Origin: Opitutia bacterium
Lineage (GTDB): Bacteria > Verrucomicrobiota > Kiritimatiellia > CAIQIC01 > Lenti-01
DNA length: 35,508 nt
Direction of reading: 5' to 3'
NCBI GenBank assembly: GCA_009928955.1
Contig: SABN01000025.1
Location: forward strand, 1-35,508
Of the stretch, positions 9,096 to 19,321 are shown piece by piece. Positions within the stretch are counted from its first letter, which is position 1; every line of letters begins with the position of its first letter. Both the position numbers and the translations under genes were made by a program. Below the pieces are notes generated by a model, which was not told where the DNA came from, searched no databases, and saw only the letters and a list, made by a program, of their open reading frames with translations.

Positions 9096-9503
9096 CTAGG
9101 GCGGGGCGTCGATCATCAGGCGATCGAGATGGTTGTCCAGATGCGAAGGGGGGCAGCCGAAGACGACCGCCAGATCGCCCGGGCCCTTGTTGCGGAGCTG
9201 ATGGGCGAATCCCTCTTCGATCATGAAGAAATCCCCGGCCTCGACGGGTTCGGGCTTCCGCCATTCGATCGGGCCATGGTCCCGCCCGCCGACGAAGCCG
9301 AGATGCAGTTCCCCTTTGCCTTCGAGGATTTCGTACGTTTCGCTTCCGTGGAAATGGACATGGCATCCCACCCGGTCGGGGACCGAGGCCACGTACAGCC
9401 CAAACTGCTCGTCGCCGCAGAGTTTTGCGATCCGGATGCCCACTTTCGGATCCGGCGTGGCTTGAGCCACTGCGCGCCGCCAATTGGTTTTGGTGAATTC
9501 CAT
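9096..9503 (-). CDS. Small cupin-domain protein
   Basis: A 135-residue single cupin. ATG 9501-9503 was chosen over one 24 bp upstream because GGAGG sits eight bases before it. Motif 1 is complete: GCHVHFHGSETYEILEGKG gives His, His, Glu of the metal site. Motif 2 (AGDFFMIEEGFAHQLRN) supplies the last His. The domain is usually a metal-binding sensor, isomerase or dioxygenase; nothing in the sequence selects among these. It is divergent from the pyrimidine-reductase operon and shares its upstream region, so co-regulation is possible. Confidence 0.85.
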   Translation of the reverse strand: MEFTKTNWRRAVAQATPDPKVGIRIAKLCGDEQFGLYVASVPDRVGCHVHFHGSETYEILEGKGELHLGFVGGRDHGPIEWRKPEPVEAGDFFMIEEGFAHQLRNKGPGDLAVVFGCPPSHLDNHLDRLMIDAPP

Positions 9504-9526
9504 GTCTCGTGCCTCCGGGGGGATCA

Positions 9527-9613
9527 ACTTTTCCGAAGTTTAGCCAACCCGGTCTTCGGGCGCCAGCCGATTAAGCGCCGGTCCGGAAGCCTCTGCGGGG
9601 CGCATTCCGGAAT
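9527..9613. promoter_or_regulatory. Inverted repeats in the cupin/preT divergent region
   Basis: Two palindromes lie in the 262-bp divergent space: AACTT-TTCCG-AAGTT (9527-9541) and the 10-bp perfect ATTCCGGAAT (9604-9613). Either could be an operator for preTA or the cupin gene. No convincing -35/-10 pair was found for preT. Confidence 0.35.
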
Positions 9614-9765
9614 AAATGCACTCGGAATCAACGTCGGGCTTGCGTTCCCGTTCATGATCTTGCACCTTCTTCATCATGCAAGGGCTTCTTCAGGCTGGTC
9701 CCTTCGGGCGCGGGAGCTGAGCGGTTGCATACGTCTCCATCATACATGTGGCGGGAGGAGCTCCG

Positions 9766-11097
9766 GTGAAGAAATCGAATCCGTTGACGGGCATGGGCGA
9801 GGGCTTTGAACTGGGGGAGGCGATGGCGGAAGCCAACCGCTGCTTGCTGTGCCACGATGCGCCGTGTTCCAAGGGGTGTCCCGGCGGAACGGATCCCGGG
9901 GCCTTCATCAAGAAGCTGAAGTTCCTCAACGTCACCGGGGCCATCCGCACGATCAAGCAGAACAACATCCTGGGGGGGGCCTGCGGGGTGCTGTGCCCGA
10001 CGTCGCAGCTGTGCGAGAAGGAATGCAGCGCCGTCGGCCTGCCAGGAGGCGCCATCCGGATCGGCAAGATCCAGCGGGCCCTGGTCGAGCATGCGTGGGA
10101 GATCGGATTCAACCCCTTGGAGAAGTCCGCGCCCCGGAAGGAAAAGATCGCGGTGGTGGGATCGGGCCCGGCCGGCTTGAGTTGCGCAGCCGAGCTGGCC
10201 AAGGCCGGATTCGGCGTCACGGTGTTCGAGGCCAAGGCGAAGCCCGGCGGCGTGCTGCGCTATGGCGTGCCCGAATACCGGTTCGCGCCGAAGTTCCTGG
10301 ATCGGGAGCTGAAGGATCTGGAAAGCCTCGGCGTGGTCTTCAAGTGCTCGACGCCCATCCAAGGCAAGGGCGCGGCGGAAAAACTGTTGAAGAAAGGGTT
10401 CGCCGCCGTCTTTCTCGCGCCCGGGTTGTGGGAGCCGATCCACCTGAAGGAATCGGCCAACCCCCTTCCCGGCCTCTTCCCGGCCACGGAATTTTTGTGC
10501 GCGCTGCGCGAGGGCAAGCAGGCGCAGATGGCGAAAGCCGTGAAGGGCAAGCGCATCGCCGTCATCGGCGGCGGTTCGGTGGCGGTCGATTCCGCGGAGT
10601 CGGCGCTGAAGTTGGGCGCGCGCGACGTCTATCTGATTTATCGCCGGTCCTACACGCAGATGCCCGCCGAGGAAGACGAGAAACAGGGCCTTTTGCAGGC
10701 CGGGATCCATTTCCTCCTGCTGAACCAGCCGGTCGATTACGTCGCCGGGCCCCGGGGTCGCCTGCGGGCGGTCCGCCTGGTCCGGACCGAGCTCGGCGAC
10801 AACGACGCCTCCGGCCGGCGCCGGCCCGTCGAGGTGAAGGGCTCCGACTGGGAATTGCCGGTGGAGGTCGTCATCGAGGCGATCGGCGCGAAGCCGGTGT
10901 CGGACACCGAAACGTGGGTGCCATCCGTCAAGCGGACGAAAGGCGGCCTGATCGTGGCCGATCCGGAGACCGGCGCGACGTCGGCGAAGCGGATTTTCGC
11001 GGGCGGCGACATCGTCCGGGGCCCGGCCCTGATCATCGAAGCGGTCAAGGACGGGAAGGCCGCGGCGCAAGCCATCCAGCGTCGGTTGCAGAAATAG
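9766..11097 (+). CDS. preT: NAD-dependent dihydropyrimidine dehydrogenase, subunit PreT
   Basis: A 443-residue flavoprotein subunit that passes electrons from NADH to PreA for reduction of uracil or thymine. GTG 9766 is preceded by GGGAGGAG at 5-bp spacing; a GTG at 9748 has no such site. The N-terminus carries the Fe-S cysteines seen in this family and in the glutamate-synthase small subunit: C26-x2-C29-x4-C34-x3-C38 and C73, C77, C83, C87. The FAD-binding motif is AVVGSGPAG (129-137) and the NAD-binding one is AVIGGGSVAVD. The C-terminal FAGGDIVRGP is the second flavin contact. It lies 10 bp before preA, in one operon. Other GltD-like oxidoreductases look similar; the preA partner and pathway context decide the call. 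Confidence 0.92.
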   Translation: MKKSNPLTGMGEGFELGEAMAEANRCLLCHDAPCSKGCPGGTDPGAFIKKLKFLNVTGAIRTIKQNNILGGACGVLCPTSQLCEKECSAVGLPGGAIRIGKIQRALVEHAWEIGFNPLEKSAPRKEKIAVVGSGPAGLSCAAELAKAGFGVTVFEAKAKPGGVLRYGVPEYRFAPKFLDRELKDLESLGVVFKCSTPIQGKGAAEKLLKKGFAAVFLAPGLWEPIHLKESANPLPGLFPATEFLCALREGKQAQMAKAVKGKRIAVIGGGSVAVDSAESALKLGARDVYLIYRRSYTQMPAEEDEKQGLLQAGIHFLLLNQPVDYVAGPRGRLRAVRLVRTELGDNDASGRRRPVEVKGSDWELPVEVVIEAIGAKPVSDTETWVPSVKRTKGGLIVADPETGATSAKRIFAGGDIVRGPALIIEAVKDGKAAAQAIQRRLQK

Positions 11098-12338
11098 GAG
11101 GACTCCCATGGCCAAGCCAGTCGATCTGTCGGTGGATTTCTGCGGGTTCAATCTCATCAATCCCTTCATGCTGTCTTCGTCCCCCGTGTCCAACAGCGCC
11201 GAGATGGTGGAGCGCGCCTTCGAGGCGGGGTGGGGCGGGGTGGCCTACAAGACGATCGTGTCGGACCGCCTGCCGATCATCCATCCGTCGCCGCGGATGG
11301 CAGCCTATCAGCCGAGCGGGAAGCGGCAGGTGGGCGTCCAGAACGTCGAGCAGACCTCCGACCGGGGACTGAAGGCCAATCTGCTGGATCTGATGTACCT
11401 CAAGAAGCATTGGCCGGACCGCCTGGTCATGGCCAGCATCATGGGCTTCTCCAACCAGGAGTGGGCGGACCTGTCCAAGGCTTGCGCCGACGCCGGCGCG
11501 GACATGCTGGAAGTCAACGTGTCGTGCCCGCATATGACCGTCGAGGGCTCCGGAGCCAAGGTGGGCCAGTGCCAGGATTTGGTGCAGAAGTTCACGGAGA
11601 CCTGCCGGAAGTCCTGCCGCATCCCGATCGTCGCCAAAATGACGTCCAGCATCACGGACATCACCGTGCCCGCCCTGTACGCCAAGCAAGGCGGCGCGGA
11701 CGGCATCGCCGCGATCAATTCCGTGCCGGGGCTGAGCGGGATCGGCGCGGACGACTGGGTGCCGAAGCCGAACGTCTTCGGCAAGGGCGCGGCCTGCGGG
11801 TTCACCGGCCCGGCCATCAAGCCGATCGGCCTGCGGTGCATCGCCGAGCTGGCGAAATGCAAGGATCTGGGCCTGCCCCTGTCGGGCATCGGCGGCATCG
11901 AGACCTGGGTGGACGCGCTGGAATACCTGCTCGCGGGCGCGACGACGATCCAGGTGACGACGGGGATCATCCACTACGGCCAGGGCATCGTGGAGAGCAT
12001 GATCGAGGGGCTTTCCGACTACATGGCGCTCAAGGGCATCCCGAGCGTGAAGGCGCTGATCGGCCAGGCGCTGCCCCACCTGTGCGCCCCCCATGATTTC
12101 GACCTGACTCGCCAAGGCGTTGCCCAATACGACCTGGACCGCTGCGTCGGCTGCGGCCAATGCTACACGGTCTGCAAGGACGCCGGCGGCTGGGCGCTGG
12201 AGTGGGACGCGAAGAAGCGGCGGCCCGTTCTCGACGAGAAGAAGTGCCTGAGCTGCATGGTGTGCAGCTTCGCCTGCCCCGTCGACGGCTTGATCACCTT
12301 CAAGGAAATGCCCAAGACCTATCGGCGCGCCGACACCG

Positions 12339-13877
<1,539 letters not shown>

Positions 13878-13931
13878 GGATCCCTCCCGGCTAATGCTTG
13901 GATTGCCCCTCTTTAAGCATTTCAGTCATGG

Positions 13932-13994
13932 CCGCGCCCCGCGGGCGCAGCTACAACCGATCCGCCTTGCTGCAGCCGCGCCCGCGGGGCGCGG
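13932..13994. repeat. Long GC hairpin between aminotransferase and permease genes
   Basis: CCGCGCCCCGCGGGCGC (13932-13948) and its exact complement GCGCCCGCGGGGCGCGG (13978-13994) form a perfect 17-bp stem around 29 nt. It begins 3 bp after the aminotransferase stop in the direction of transcription. There is no T tract. It could reduce read-through into the permease, protect the upstream mRNA, or be a REP-like or MITE-like repeat. Confidence 0.6.
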
Positions 13995-13997
13995 TTC

Positions 13998-15335
13998 TTA
14001 TTTCTTCAGCAGCGAATCAGGATACTCGAGCGCCTTGTCGAGGATGGAGATGGATTCGTCGATCTGCGCCGGCGTGATGATCAGCGGCGGGGCCAGGAAA
14101 ATGTAATCCCACTTGGCGAACGCCCAGAGGCCCAGGTCGAGGATGCGCTTGGTGAATTCGCCCATCACGTTCTGCTTGCAGTCGCCATAGCCGGCCAGCG
14201 GCTCCCGGGTCTTGCGGTCGGCGACCAGCTCGAGGCAGGCCCACAGCCCCTTGCAGCGCACGTCGCCGATGGACGGATGCTTCTCGTACAGCTCCCACAG
14301 CTTCTTCTCGAGGTGCTCGCCGTTGATCCGCGATTTCTCGATCAAGTTTTCCTGGTGGTAGACTTCGAGGTTGGCGACGCCCGTGGCGCAGGCCAAGGCG
14401 TGCCCGTAGTAGGTCAGGCCGCCGACGAACGGGTGTTCGCGGAAGAAGTCCCAGACTTTCTTGTTCCAGATCATCACGCCCAGTTGAACATAGCCGGAGG
14501 TGATGCCCTTCGCCGCGGTGATGATGTCCGGCACGACGCCGAAATGTTCGCACCCGAACCACTTGCCCGAGCGGCCAAATCCGGCCATGACCTCGTCCAT
14601 CACCAGCAGGATGCCGTGTTCGTCGCAGATCTGCCGGACGCCCTGCATGAACTCGACGGGCGGGATGATGATGCCGTTGGTTCCGACGATGGGCTCCATG
14701 AAAATGCCGGCGATGGTCTTCGGGCCTTCCAGCATGATCTGGGTTTTCAGCGTTTCGAGACACTGGATCCCGCAGGTCTTGTTGTCCTTGTATCCGAACG
14801 GGCAGCGATAGCAGTAGGGGCCGAAGAACTTGCCAACGCCCGGGATGCCGGGCTCGCACGGAATGCGCCGGGGATCGCCGGTCAGCGTCGAGCAGGCCGC
14901 CGTGGCGCCGTGGTAGCCGCGCCAGTTGGAATAGATTTTCTGGCGGCCGGTGAACCAGCGCACGGCCTTGATGGCGTTCTCGTTCGCTTCGGCGCCGGCG
15001 TTCGTGAAGAACACGTAGTCCAGATCGCCGGGCGTCACCTCGGAGATCATCTTGGCCAGCTTGGCCCGCGGCTCGGTGGCGAACGACGAGGCGATGTGGC
15101 ACAGCTTCTCCATCTGCGCCTGCATGGCGTCGAGGACGTGCCGGTTGTGGTGGCCGATGTTGACGTTCAGCAGGCCGGAGCAGAAGTCGACGTAGCGCTT
15201 GCCGTCGGCGCCGAACATGTGGATGCCTTCGGCGCGCTCGATGACGATCGGCTCGTACCAGCCCTGCTTCTTCCAGGGATAGATGACGTGCTCGCGCTCC
15301 CACTGCTTGATCTGTTCGATTTCCTTGGCGTTCAT
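13998..15335 (-). CDS. Class III (beta-alanine/omega-amino acid) aminotransferase
   Basis: A 445-residue PLP enzyme. Visible motifs are FFTNAGAEANENAIK, WRGYHGAT, VMDEVMAGFGRSG (Asp247 contacts the PLP ring nitrogen) and IITAAKGITSGY, where Lys276 is the Schiff-base lysine. The YCYRCPFGYKD cysteine-bearing stretch is shared with taurine/beta-alanine:pyruvate aminotransferases. In this operon it should move the amino group of beta-alanine to pyruvate or 2-oxoglutarate, giving malonate semialdehyde. With beta-aminoisobutyrate from thymine it would give methylmalonate semialdehyde. The start is 13 bp after the dihydropyrimidinase stop. Exact acceptor specificity cannot be read from the sequence. 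Confidence 0.9.
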   Translation of the reverse strand: MNAKEIEQIKQWEREHVIYPWKKQGWYEPIVIERAEGIHMFGADGKRYVDFCSGLLNVNIGHHNRHVLDAMQAQMEKLCHIASSFATEPRAKLAKMISEVTPGDLDYVFFTNAGAEANENAIKAVRWFTGRQKIYSNWRGYHGATAACSTLTGDPRRIPCEPGIPGVGKFFGPYCYRCPFGYKDNKTCGIQCLETLKTQIMLEGPKTIAGIFMEPIVGTNGIIIPPVEFMQGVRQICDEHGILLVMDEVMAGFGRSGKWFGCEHFGVVPDIITAAKGITSGYVQLGVMIWNKKVWDFFREHPFVGGLTYYGHALACATGVANLEVYHQENLIEKSRINGEHLEKKLWELYEKHPSIGDVRCKGLWACLELVADRKTREPLAGYGDCKQNVMGEFTKRILDLGLWAFAKWDYIFLAPPLIITPAQIDESISILDKALEYPDSLLKK

Positions 15336-15348
15336 GGATTCTCCTGGC

Positions 15349-16734
15349 TCAAACCATTTTTCCGGACGGGCCGCGGGCGATGAATTGGCCGGCCCCTTGT
15401 TTCCCGACGTATTTTCCGTTGCGCACGGCGAACTTGCCGCGCAGCAGCACGGCGACGGGCAGGCCCTTGAGCTTCATGCCCTCGTAGGCGCTGTAGTCCA
15501 CGTTGTGCTGCGAGGTCTTCGCCGACACGACGCCCTTCGCCGCGGGATCGAAGATCACGAGATCGGCGTCGCCGCCGACGACGAGGCTGCCCTTCTTGGG
15601 GTACATGCCGAACAGCTTGGCGGGCGCCGTGCAGGCCACGTCCACGAAGCGGGTCAGGCTCATCCGGCCTTTGCCCACGCCGTAGGTATAGAGCAAATTG
15701 AACCGGTCGCCGATGGACGGGATGCCGTTGGGGATCTTCGCGAAGGTGTCGCGGCCCATGTCTTTTTGCCCCTTGAAATTGAACGAGCAATGGTCCGTCG
15801 CCACGGTCTGGATGTAGCCGCGGCTCAGGCCTCCCCACATTTTCTCCAAGTGGTCCGCCGGGCGGAGCGGGGGAGACATCACCCACTTGGCGCCTTCGAA
15901 CTTCGGCTTGAGATACAGGTCGGCCGACAGCAGCAGGTATTGCGGGCAGGTCTCGGCGAAGACCTTGTAGCCCTTGGCCACGGCCTTCTTGACCTTCTCG
16001 AGGCCATCGGCGCTGGACAGGTGGACGATGTAGATGGGCTGGTCCGTGAACCGGGACAGCTCGATGATCCGGTGCACGGCCTCTTCCTCCGCCAAGGCCG
16101 GATGCGCGCGCCAGTGGTATTCCGGGGTCAGCTGGCCTTTCGCCGTGAACTGCTTGGTCAGCACGTCGATCATGTCGCCGTTCTCGGCGTGCACCATGAC
16201 CAAGCCGCCGTTCTTGCCGACGGCGTTGAAGACGCCGATCAACTGGCCGTCGTCGATCTGCAGCGCGCCCTTGTACGCCATGAAGCATTTGAAGGACGTG
16301 ACGCCCTTGCGGATGATGGAGGGGATTTCCTTGGCGACCGCCTCGTTGAATTCCGGGAGGGCCATGTGGAACCCGAAGTCCGCCACCGCCTTCTTGGCTT
16401 TCTTCTGCCACGCGGCCACCGCCTCGGCCAGCGGCTTGCCCTTGGCCGGGATGATGAAGTCGATGATCGTGGTGGTGCCGCCGCACAGGGCGGCCCGGGT
16501 GCCGGTCCGGAAGTCGTCGGCGCTGACCGTCCCCATGAACGGCAGCTCGAAGTGCGTATGCACGTCGATGCCGCCCGGGAAGACGTACTTGCCCTTGGCC
16601 GAAACGACCTGGTCGCTCTTTTTGGCCGGAAGATCCCGGCCGATGGCCGCGATGGTTTCGCCTTCGATCCGGACATCGGCGATGCCGACGTCCGCCGCCG
16701 TCACGACGGTGCCGCCCTTGATGATGATGGCCAT
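15349..16734 (-). CDS. hydA: Dihydropyrimidinase (D-hydantoinase family)
   Basis: A 461-residue cyclic amidohydrolase that opens dihydrouracil to N-carbamoyl-beta-alanine. The binuclear metal site is complete: DVHTHFELP (His59, His61), the carboxylated lysine in FKCFMAYKG (Lys155), VHAEN (His182), VHLSS (His238) and TDHCSF (Asp314). The family's substrate-recognition region KWVMSPPLR and the NGIPSIGDR stretch are also present. Length is normal for the family. It lies between the beta-ureidopropionase (39 bp upstream) and the aminotransferase (13 bp downstream), which supports dihydropyrimidine over hydantoin or allantoin as substrate. Confidence 0.94.
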   Translation of the reverse strand: MAIIIKGGTVVTAADVGIADVRIEGETIAAIGRDLPAKKSDQVVSAKGKYVFPGGIDVHTHFELPFMGTVSADDFRTGTRAALCGGTTTIIDFIIPAKGKPLAEAVAAWQKKAKKAVADFGFHMALPEFNEAVAKEIPSIIRKGVTSFKCFMAYKGALQIDDGQLIGVFNAVGKNGGLVMVHAENGDMIDVLTKQFTAKGQLTPEYHWRAHPALAEEEAVHRIIELSRFTDQPIYIVHLSSADGLEKVKKAVAKGYKVFAETCPQYLLLSADLYLKPKFEGAKWVMSPPLRPADHLEKMWGGLSRGYIQTVATDHCSFNFKGQKDMGRDTFAKIPNGIPSIGDRFNLLYTYGVGKGRMSLTRFVDVACTAPAKLFGMYPKKGSLVVGGDADLVIFDPAAKGVVSAKTSQHNVDYSAYEGMKLKGLPVAVLLRGKFAVRNGKYVGKQGAGQFIARGPSGKMV

Positions 16735-16773
16735 GGTTGCCTCCTGGAATTGAACTCGGTCTGGTTGGATCGG

Positions 16774-17649
16774 CTACGGAAGAAGTTTCGTCATGTCTTC
16801 GTAGGTCTCGGGCCGGCGGTCCCGGAAGAACTGCCATTTGTCGCGGGTTTCCCGGATCTGGTCGAGGTTGAGGTCGGCGACGACGAGTTCGTCCTTGTCC
16901 TCGCTGCCTTCGGCCAGGATCTGGCCGAGGGGATTGACGAAGTAGCTCGTGCCGTAGAAGCGGCCGATGTTCCAGGGTTTCTCCTCGCCCACGCGGTTGA
17001 TGTTGCCCATGAAGAAGCCGTTGGCGACGGCGTGCGCGGGCTGTTCGACCTTCCAGATGTACTGGGAGATGCCCGCGCAGGTCGCCGACGGATTGAAGAC
17101 GATTTCCGCGCCGTGCAGCGCCAGGAGCCGCGCGCCTTCCGGGAAGTGGCGGTCGTAGCAGATGTAGACGCCCACGTTGCCGTAGCGCGTCTCGAACGTC
17201 GGATAGCCCAGGTTGCCGGGCTTGAAATAATACTTCTCCCAGAATCCGCCGACCTGCGGGATATGGTTTTTCCGGTACTTGCCCAGATACTTGCCGTCCG
17301 CGTCGATCACGGCCGCCGTGTTGTAGTAGACGCCGGTCATGGCCTCTTCGTAGATCGGCACCACCATCACCATCTGGTGCTTCTTGGCGTATTCCTGCAT
17401 CAGCTTGACCGTCGGGCCGTCCGGGATCTTTTCCGCCGTCCGGAACCACTTGGGATCCTGCGCCGGGCAGAAATACGGCGTGTTGAAGATCTCCTGCAGG
17501 CACAGCATCTGCACGCCCTTCTGGCCGGCTTCGTCGATCAGGGGCAGGTGCTTGCGGATCATCGCGTCCACGATTTCTTTCATGGAGCCTTCGCCCTCGT
17601 GGAGGGGCAGGGAACACTGGATCAGTCCGGCTTTAACGATGCGCGCCAT
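16774..17649 (-). CDS. Beta-ureidopropionase (N-carbamoyl-beta-alanine amidohydrolase), nitrilase superfamily
   Basis: A 291-residue nitrilase-fold amidase. The start ATG 17647-17649 is chosen for AAGGAGG seven bases upstream; an extension of eight residues is possible but has no such site. The Glu-Lys-Cys triad is visible: Glu53 in CLQEIF, Lys127 in KYRKNHIPQ and Cys164 in YICYDRHFPEG. It should hydrolyse N-carbamoyl-beta-alanine to beta-alanine, CO2 and NH3. Relatives include N-carbamoylputrescine amidase, which is equally close in motif terms; the adjoining dihydropyrimidinase decides. It is first in the minus-strand operon and divergent from the semialdehyde dehydrogenase. Confidence 0.9.
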   Translation of the reverse strand: MARIVKAGLIQCSLPLHEGEGSMKEIVDAMIRKHLPLIDEAGQKGVQMLCLQEIFNTPYFCPAQDPKWFRTAEKIPDGPTVKLMQEYAKKHQMVMVVPIYEEAMTGVYYNTAAVIDADGKYLGKYRKNHIPQVGGFWEKYYFKPGNLGYPTFETRYGNVGVYICYDRHFPEGARLLALHGAEIVFNPSATCAGISQYIWKVEQPAHAVANGFFMGNINRVGEEKPWNIGRFYGTSYFVNPLGQILAEGSEDKDELVVADLNLDQIRETRDKWQFFRDRRPETYEDMTKLLP

Positions 17650-17722
17650 GGTCTTGCCTCCTTGGGCCGGCACCCGGGCGGGATGTTTGCCCCGCCGGCG
17701 GCCATGCCGGCCGACAGACGGA

Positions 17723-17751
17723 ACTATCCAAGATCGCCCGGGAAAGGTAAA
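17723..17751 (-). promoter_or_regulatory. Probable promoter of the pyrimidine-catabolic minus-strand operon
   Basis: On the minus strand TTTACC (17751-17746) and GATAGT (17728-17723) are 17 bp apart, and the first start codon is about 73 bp downstream. It would drive the four genes from 17649 to 12339. A weaker TTTGTG-18-TAGTTT pair (17795-17824) faces the other way toward the dehydrogenase gene. Confidence 0.45.
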
Positions 17752-17853
17752 GCCGTTTTGCGGAAATGCGCAGGAATATCCGCGCGTCTTTTGATTTGTG
17801 CGCGGGGCGGGCGGATGGTAGTTTGGACCGATGTTGAATCAAGGAAAAACACC

Positions 17854-19311
17854 ATGAAATATTCCGATCTCGCCAACTTCATCGATGGAAAGCCCAGCAC
17901 CCCGAAAGCGCCCCGGGCCGAGCGCTTCAGCCCGGTGGACGGCGCGTTGCTTTCCACCATTCCGATGTCCGACCTGGCGGAGCTGGACAAGGCGGTCGCG
18001 GCCGCCAAGGCGGCGTTTCCGATCTGGTCGTCGTGGACGCTGAAAGAGCGCGCGGCGGTCTTCTTCCGGTACTACGCCTTGCTGAGCCAGCGGGTGGACG
18101 AGATCGCGGACGTCATCCACAACGAGATGGGCAAGGACTTCAACGAGGCGAAGGCGGAAGTGGCGAAGAGCCTCGAACTGACCGAGTTCGCCTGCTCGAT
18201 GCCCCAGATCGACACCGGCGATTTCGAGGTGGTCAGCCGCGGGATCGAGTGCCGCCACCTGCAGGTGCCGCTGGGCGTCGTGGCGGCGATCACGCCGTTC
18301 AACTTCCCGCACATGGTGCCGCACTGGTCCATGCCCAACGCGCTGGTTCTCGGCAACACGATGGTCATCAAGCCCTCCCGCGAGGCGCCGCTGACCGTCA
18401 TCAAGATCGCCGAGATGCTCAAGGAAGCCGGCTTGCCGGACGGCGTCCTGAACGTCGTTTGCGGCGGCCGCGAACTGGTCACCGGCATCTGCGAGCACAA
18501 GGACATCGAGGCCGTCACGTTCGTCGGGTCCACCAAGGTGGCGAAGATGGTCTACAAGAATTCCTGCGCGACCTACAAGCGGGCGCTGGCGCTGGGCAGC
18601 GCCAACAACCACCTGATCCTGCTCCCGGACGCCCATCCGGACAACACCGCCGCCAACATCGCGGCCTCGTTCCTCGGTTGCGCGGGCCAGCGCTGCATGT
18701 CGGCGTGCATCCTGGTCGCCGTGGGCGAAGTGGACGACATCATCGCGAAGCTGGTCAAGGAGGCCAAGAAGTTCGTCCCGGGCGTGAACATGAGCGCCAT
18801 CGTCAACGCCGAGGCCAAGGCGAGCATCACGGGGTTCATCGACCGCGCGGAGAAGGAAGGCTTCCAGATCCTGCTGGACGGCCGCCAGGCCGTGCCGCCC
18901 GCCGGCAAGGAAAAGGGCAACTATCTCGGGCCGACGATCGTCGACCACGTGCGGCCGGGCTCGGAAATCGCCGTGGAAGAAAACTTCGGCCCCATCTTGG
19001 CCATCGTCCGGGCCCGGAACCTTGACGAAGCCCTCGAGATCGCCAATTCCTCGCCCTACGGCAACGGCGGCTCGATTTTCACGCAAAGCGGCCGGGCGGC
19101 GGAAATCTATCTCAACCGTATCCAGGCCGGCATGGTCGCCGTCAACGTCGGCGTGCCCGTGCCCCGCGAGCCGTTCTCGTTCGGCGGCTGGAAGGATTCC
19201 ATCGTCGGCGGCGGCGACATCACCGGCAAGAGCTCCATCCACTTCTGGACCAAGCTCAAAAAGATGTCCGTGAAGTGGAACCCGGACAAGCCGGTCATCT
19301 GGATGGGCTGA
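17854..19311 (+). CDS. mmsA: CoA-acylating (methyl)malonate-semialdehyde dehydrogenase
   Basis: A 485-residue aldehyde dehydrogenase. The catalytic cysteine is Cys281 in CAGQRCMSA. At the position where hydrolytic aldehyde dehydrogenases carry the general-base Glu, the sequence reads GSANNHLIL, an Asn, as in the CoA-dependent methylmalonate-semialdehyde dehydrogenases. The MMSDH-type PFNFPHMVPHWSMPNAL block and the C-terminal FGGWKDSIVG are also present. The expected reaction is malonate semialdehyde + CoA + NAD to acetyl-CoA + CO2 + NADH, or propionyl-CoA from the thymine branch. ATG 17854 has AAGGA upstream. It is divergent from the catabolic operon and convergent (10-bp gap) with the Ptb-Buk gene that should use its product. 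Confidence 0.93.
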   Translation: MKYSDLANFIDGKPSTPKAPRAERFSPVDGALLSTIPMSDLAELDKAVAAAKAAFPIWSSWTLKERAAVFFRYYALLSQRVDEIADVIHNEMGKDFNEAKAEVAKSLELTEFACSMPQIDTGDFEVVSRGIECRHLQVPLGVVAAITPFNFPHMVPHWSMPNALVLGNTMVIKPSREAPLTVIKIAEMLKEAGLPDGVLNVVCGGRELVTGICEHKDIEAVTFVGSTKVAKMVYKNSCATYKRALALGSANNHLILLPDAHPDNTAANIAASFLGCAGQRCMSACILVAVGEVDDIIAKLVKEAKKFVPGVNMSAIVNAEAKASITGFIDRAEKEGFQILLDGRQAVPPAGKEKGNYLGPTIVDHVRPGSEIAVEENFGPILAIVRARNLDEALEIANSSPYGNGGSIFTQSGRAAEIYLNRIQAGMVAVNVGVPVPREPFSFGGWKDSIVGGGDITGKSSIHFWTKLKKMSVKWNPDKPVIWMG

Positions 19312-19321
19312 TCGAACCGGC

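Noticed and set aside
9096-9503. Cupin as a step of the pyrimidine pathway
   Set aside because: All chemical steps are already covered by other genes; the cupin is divergent and has no pathway-specific motif. Co-regulation remains possible but no function is claimed.
15283-17853. Very long plus-strand frame running into the semialdehyde dehydrogenase (1342 codons)
   Set aside because: The part before ATG 17854 is antisense to dihydropyrimidinase and beta-ureidopropionase, and the dehydrogenase family begins at MKYSDLANFIDG. Not a fusion protein.
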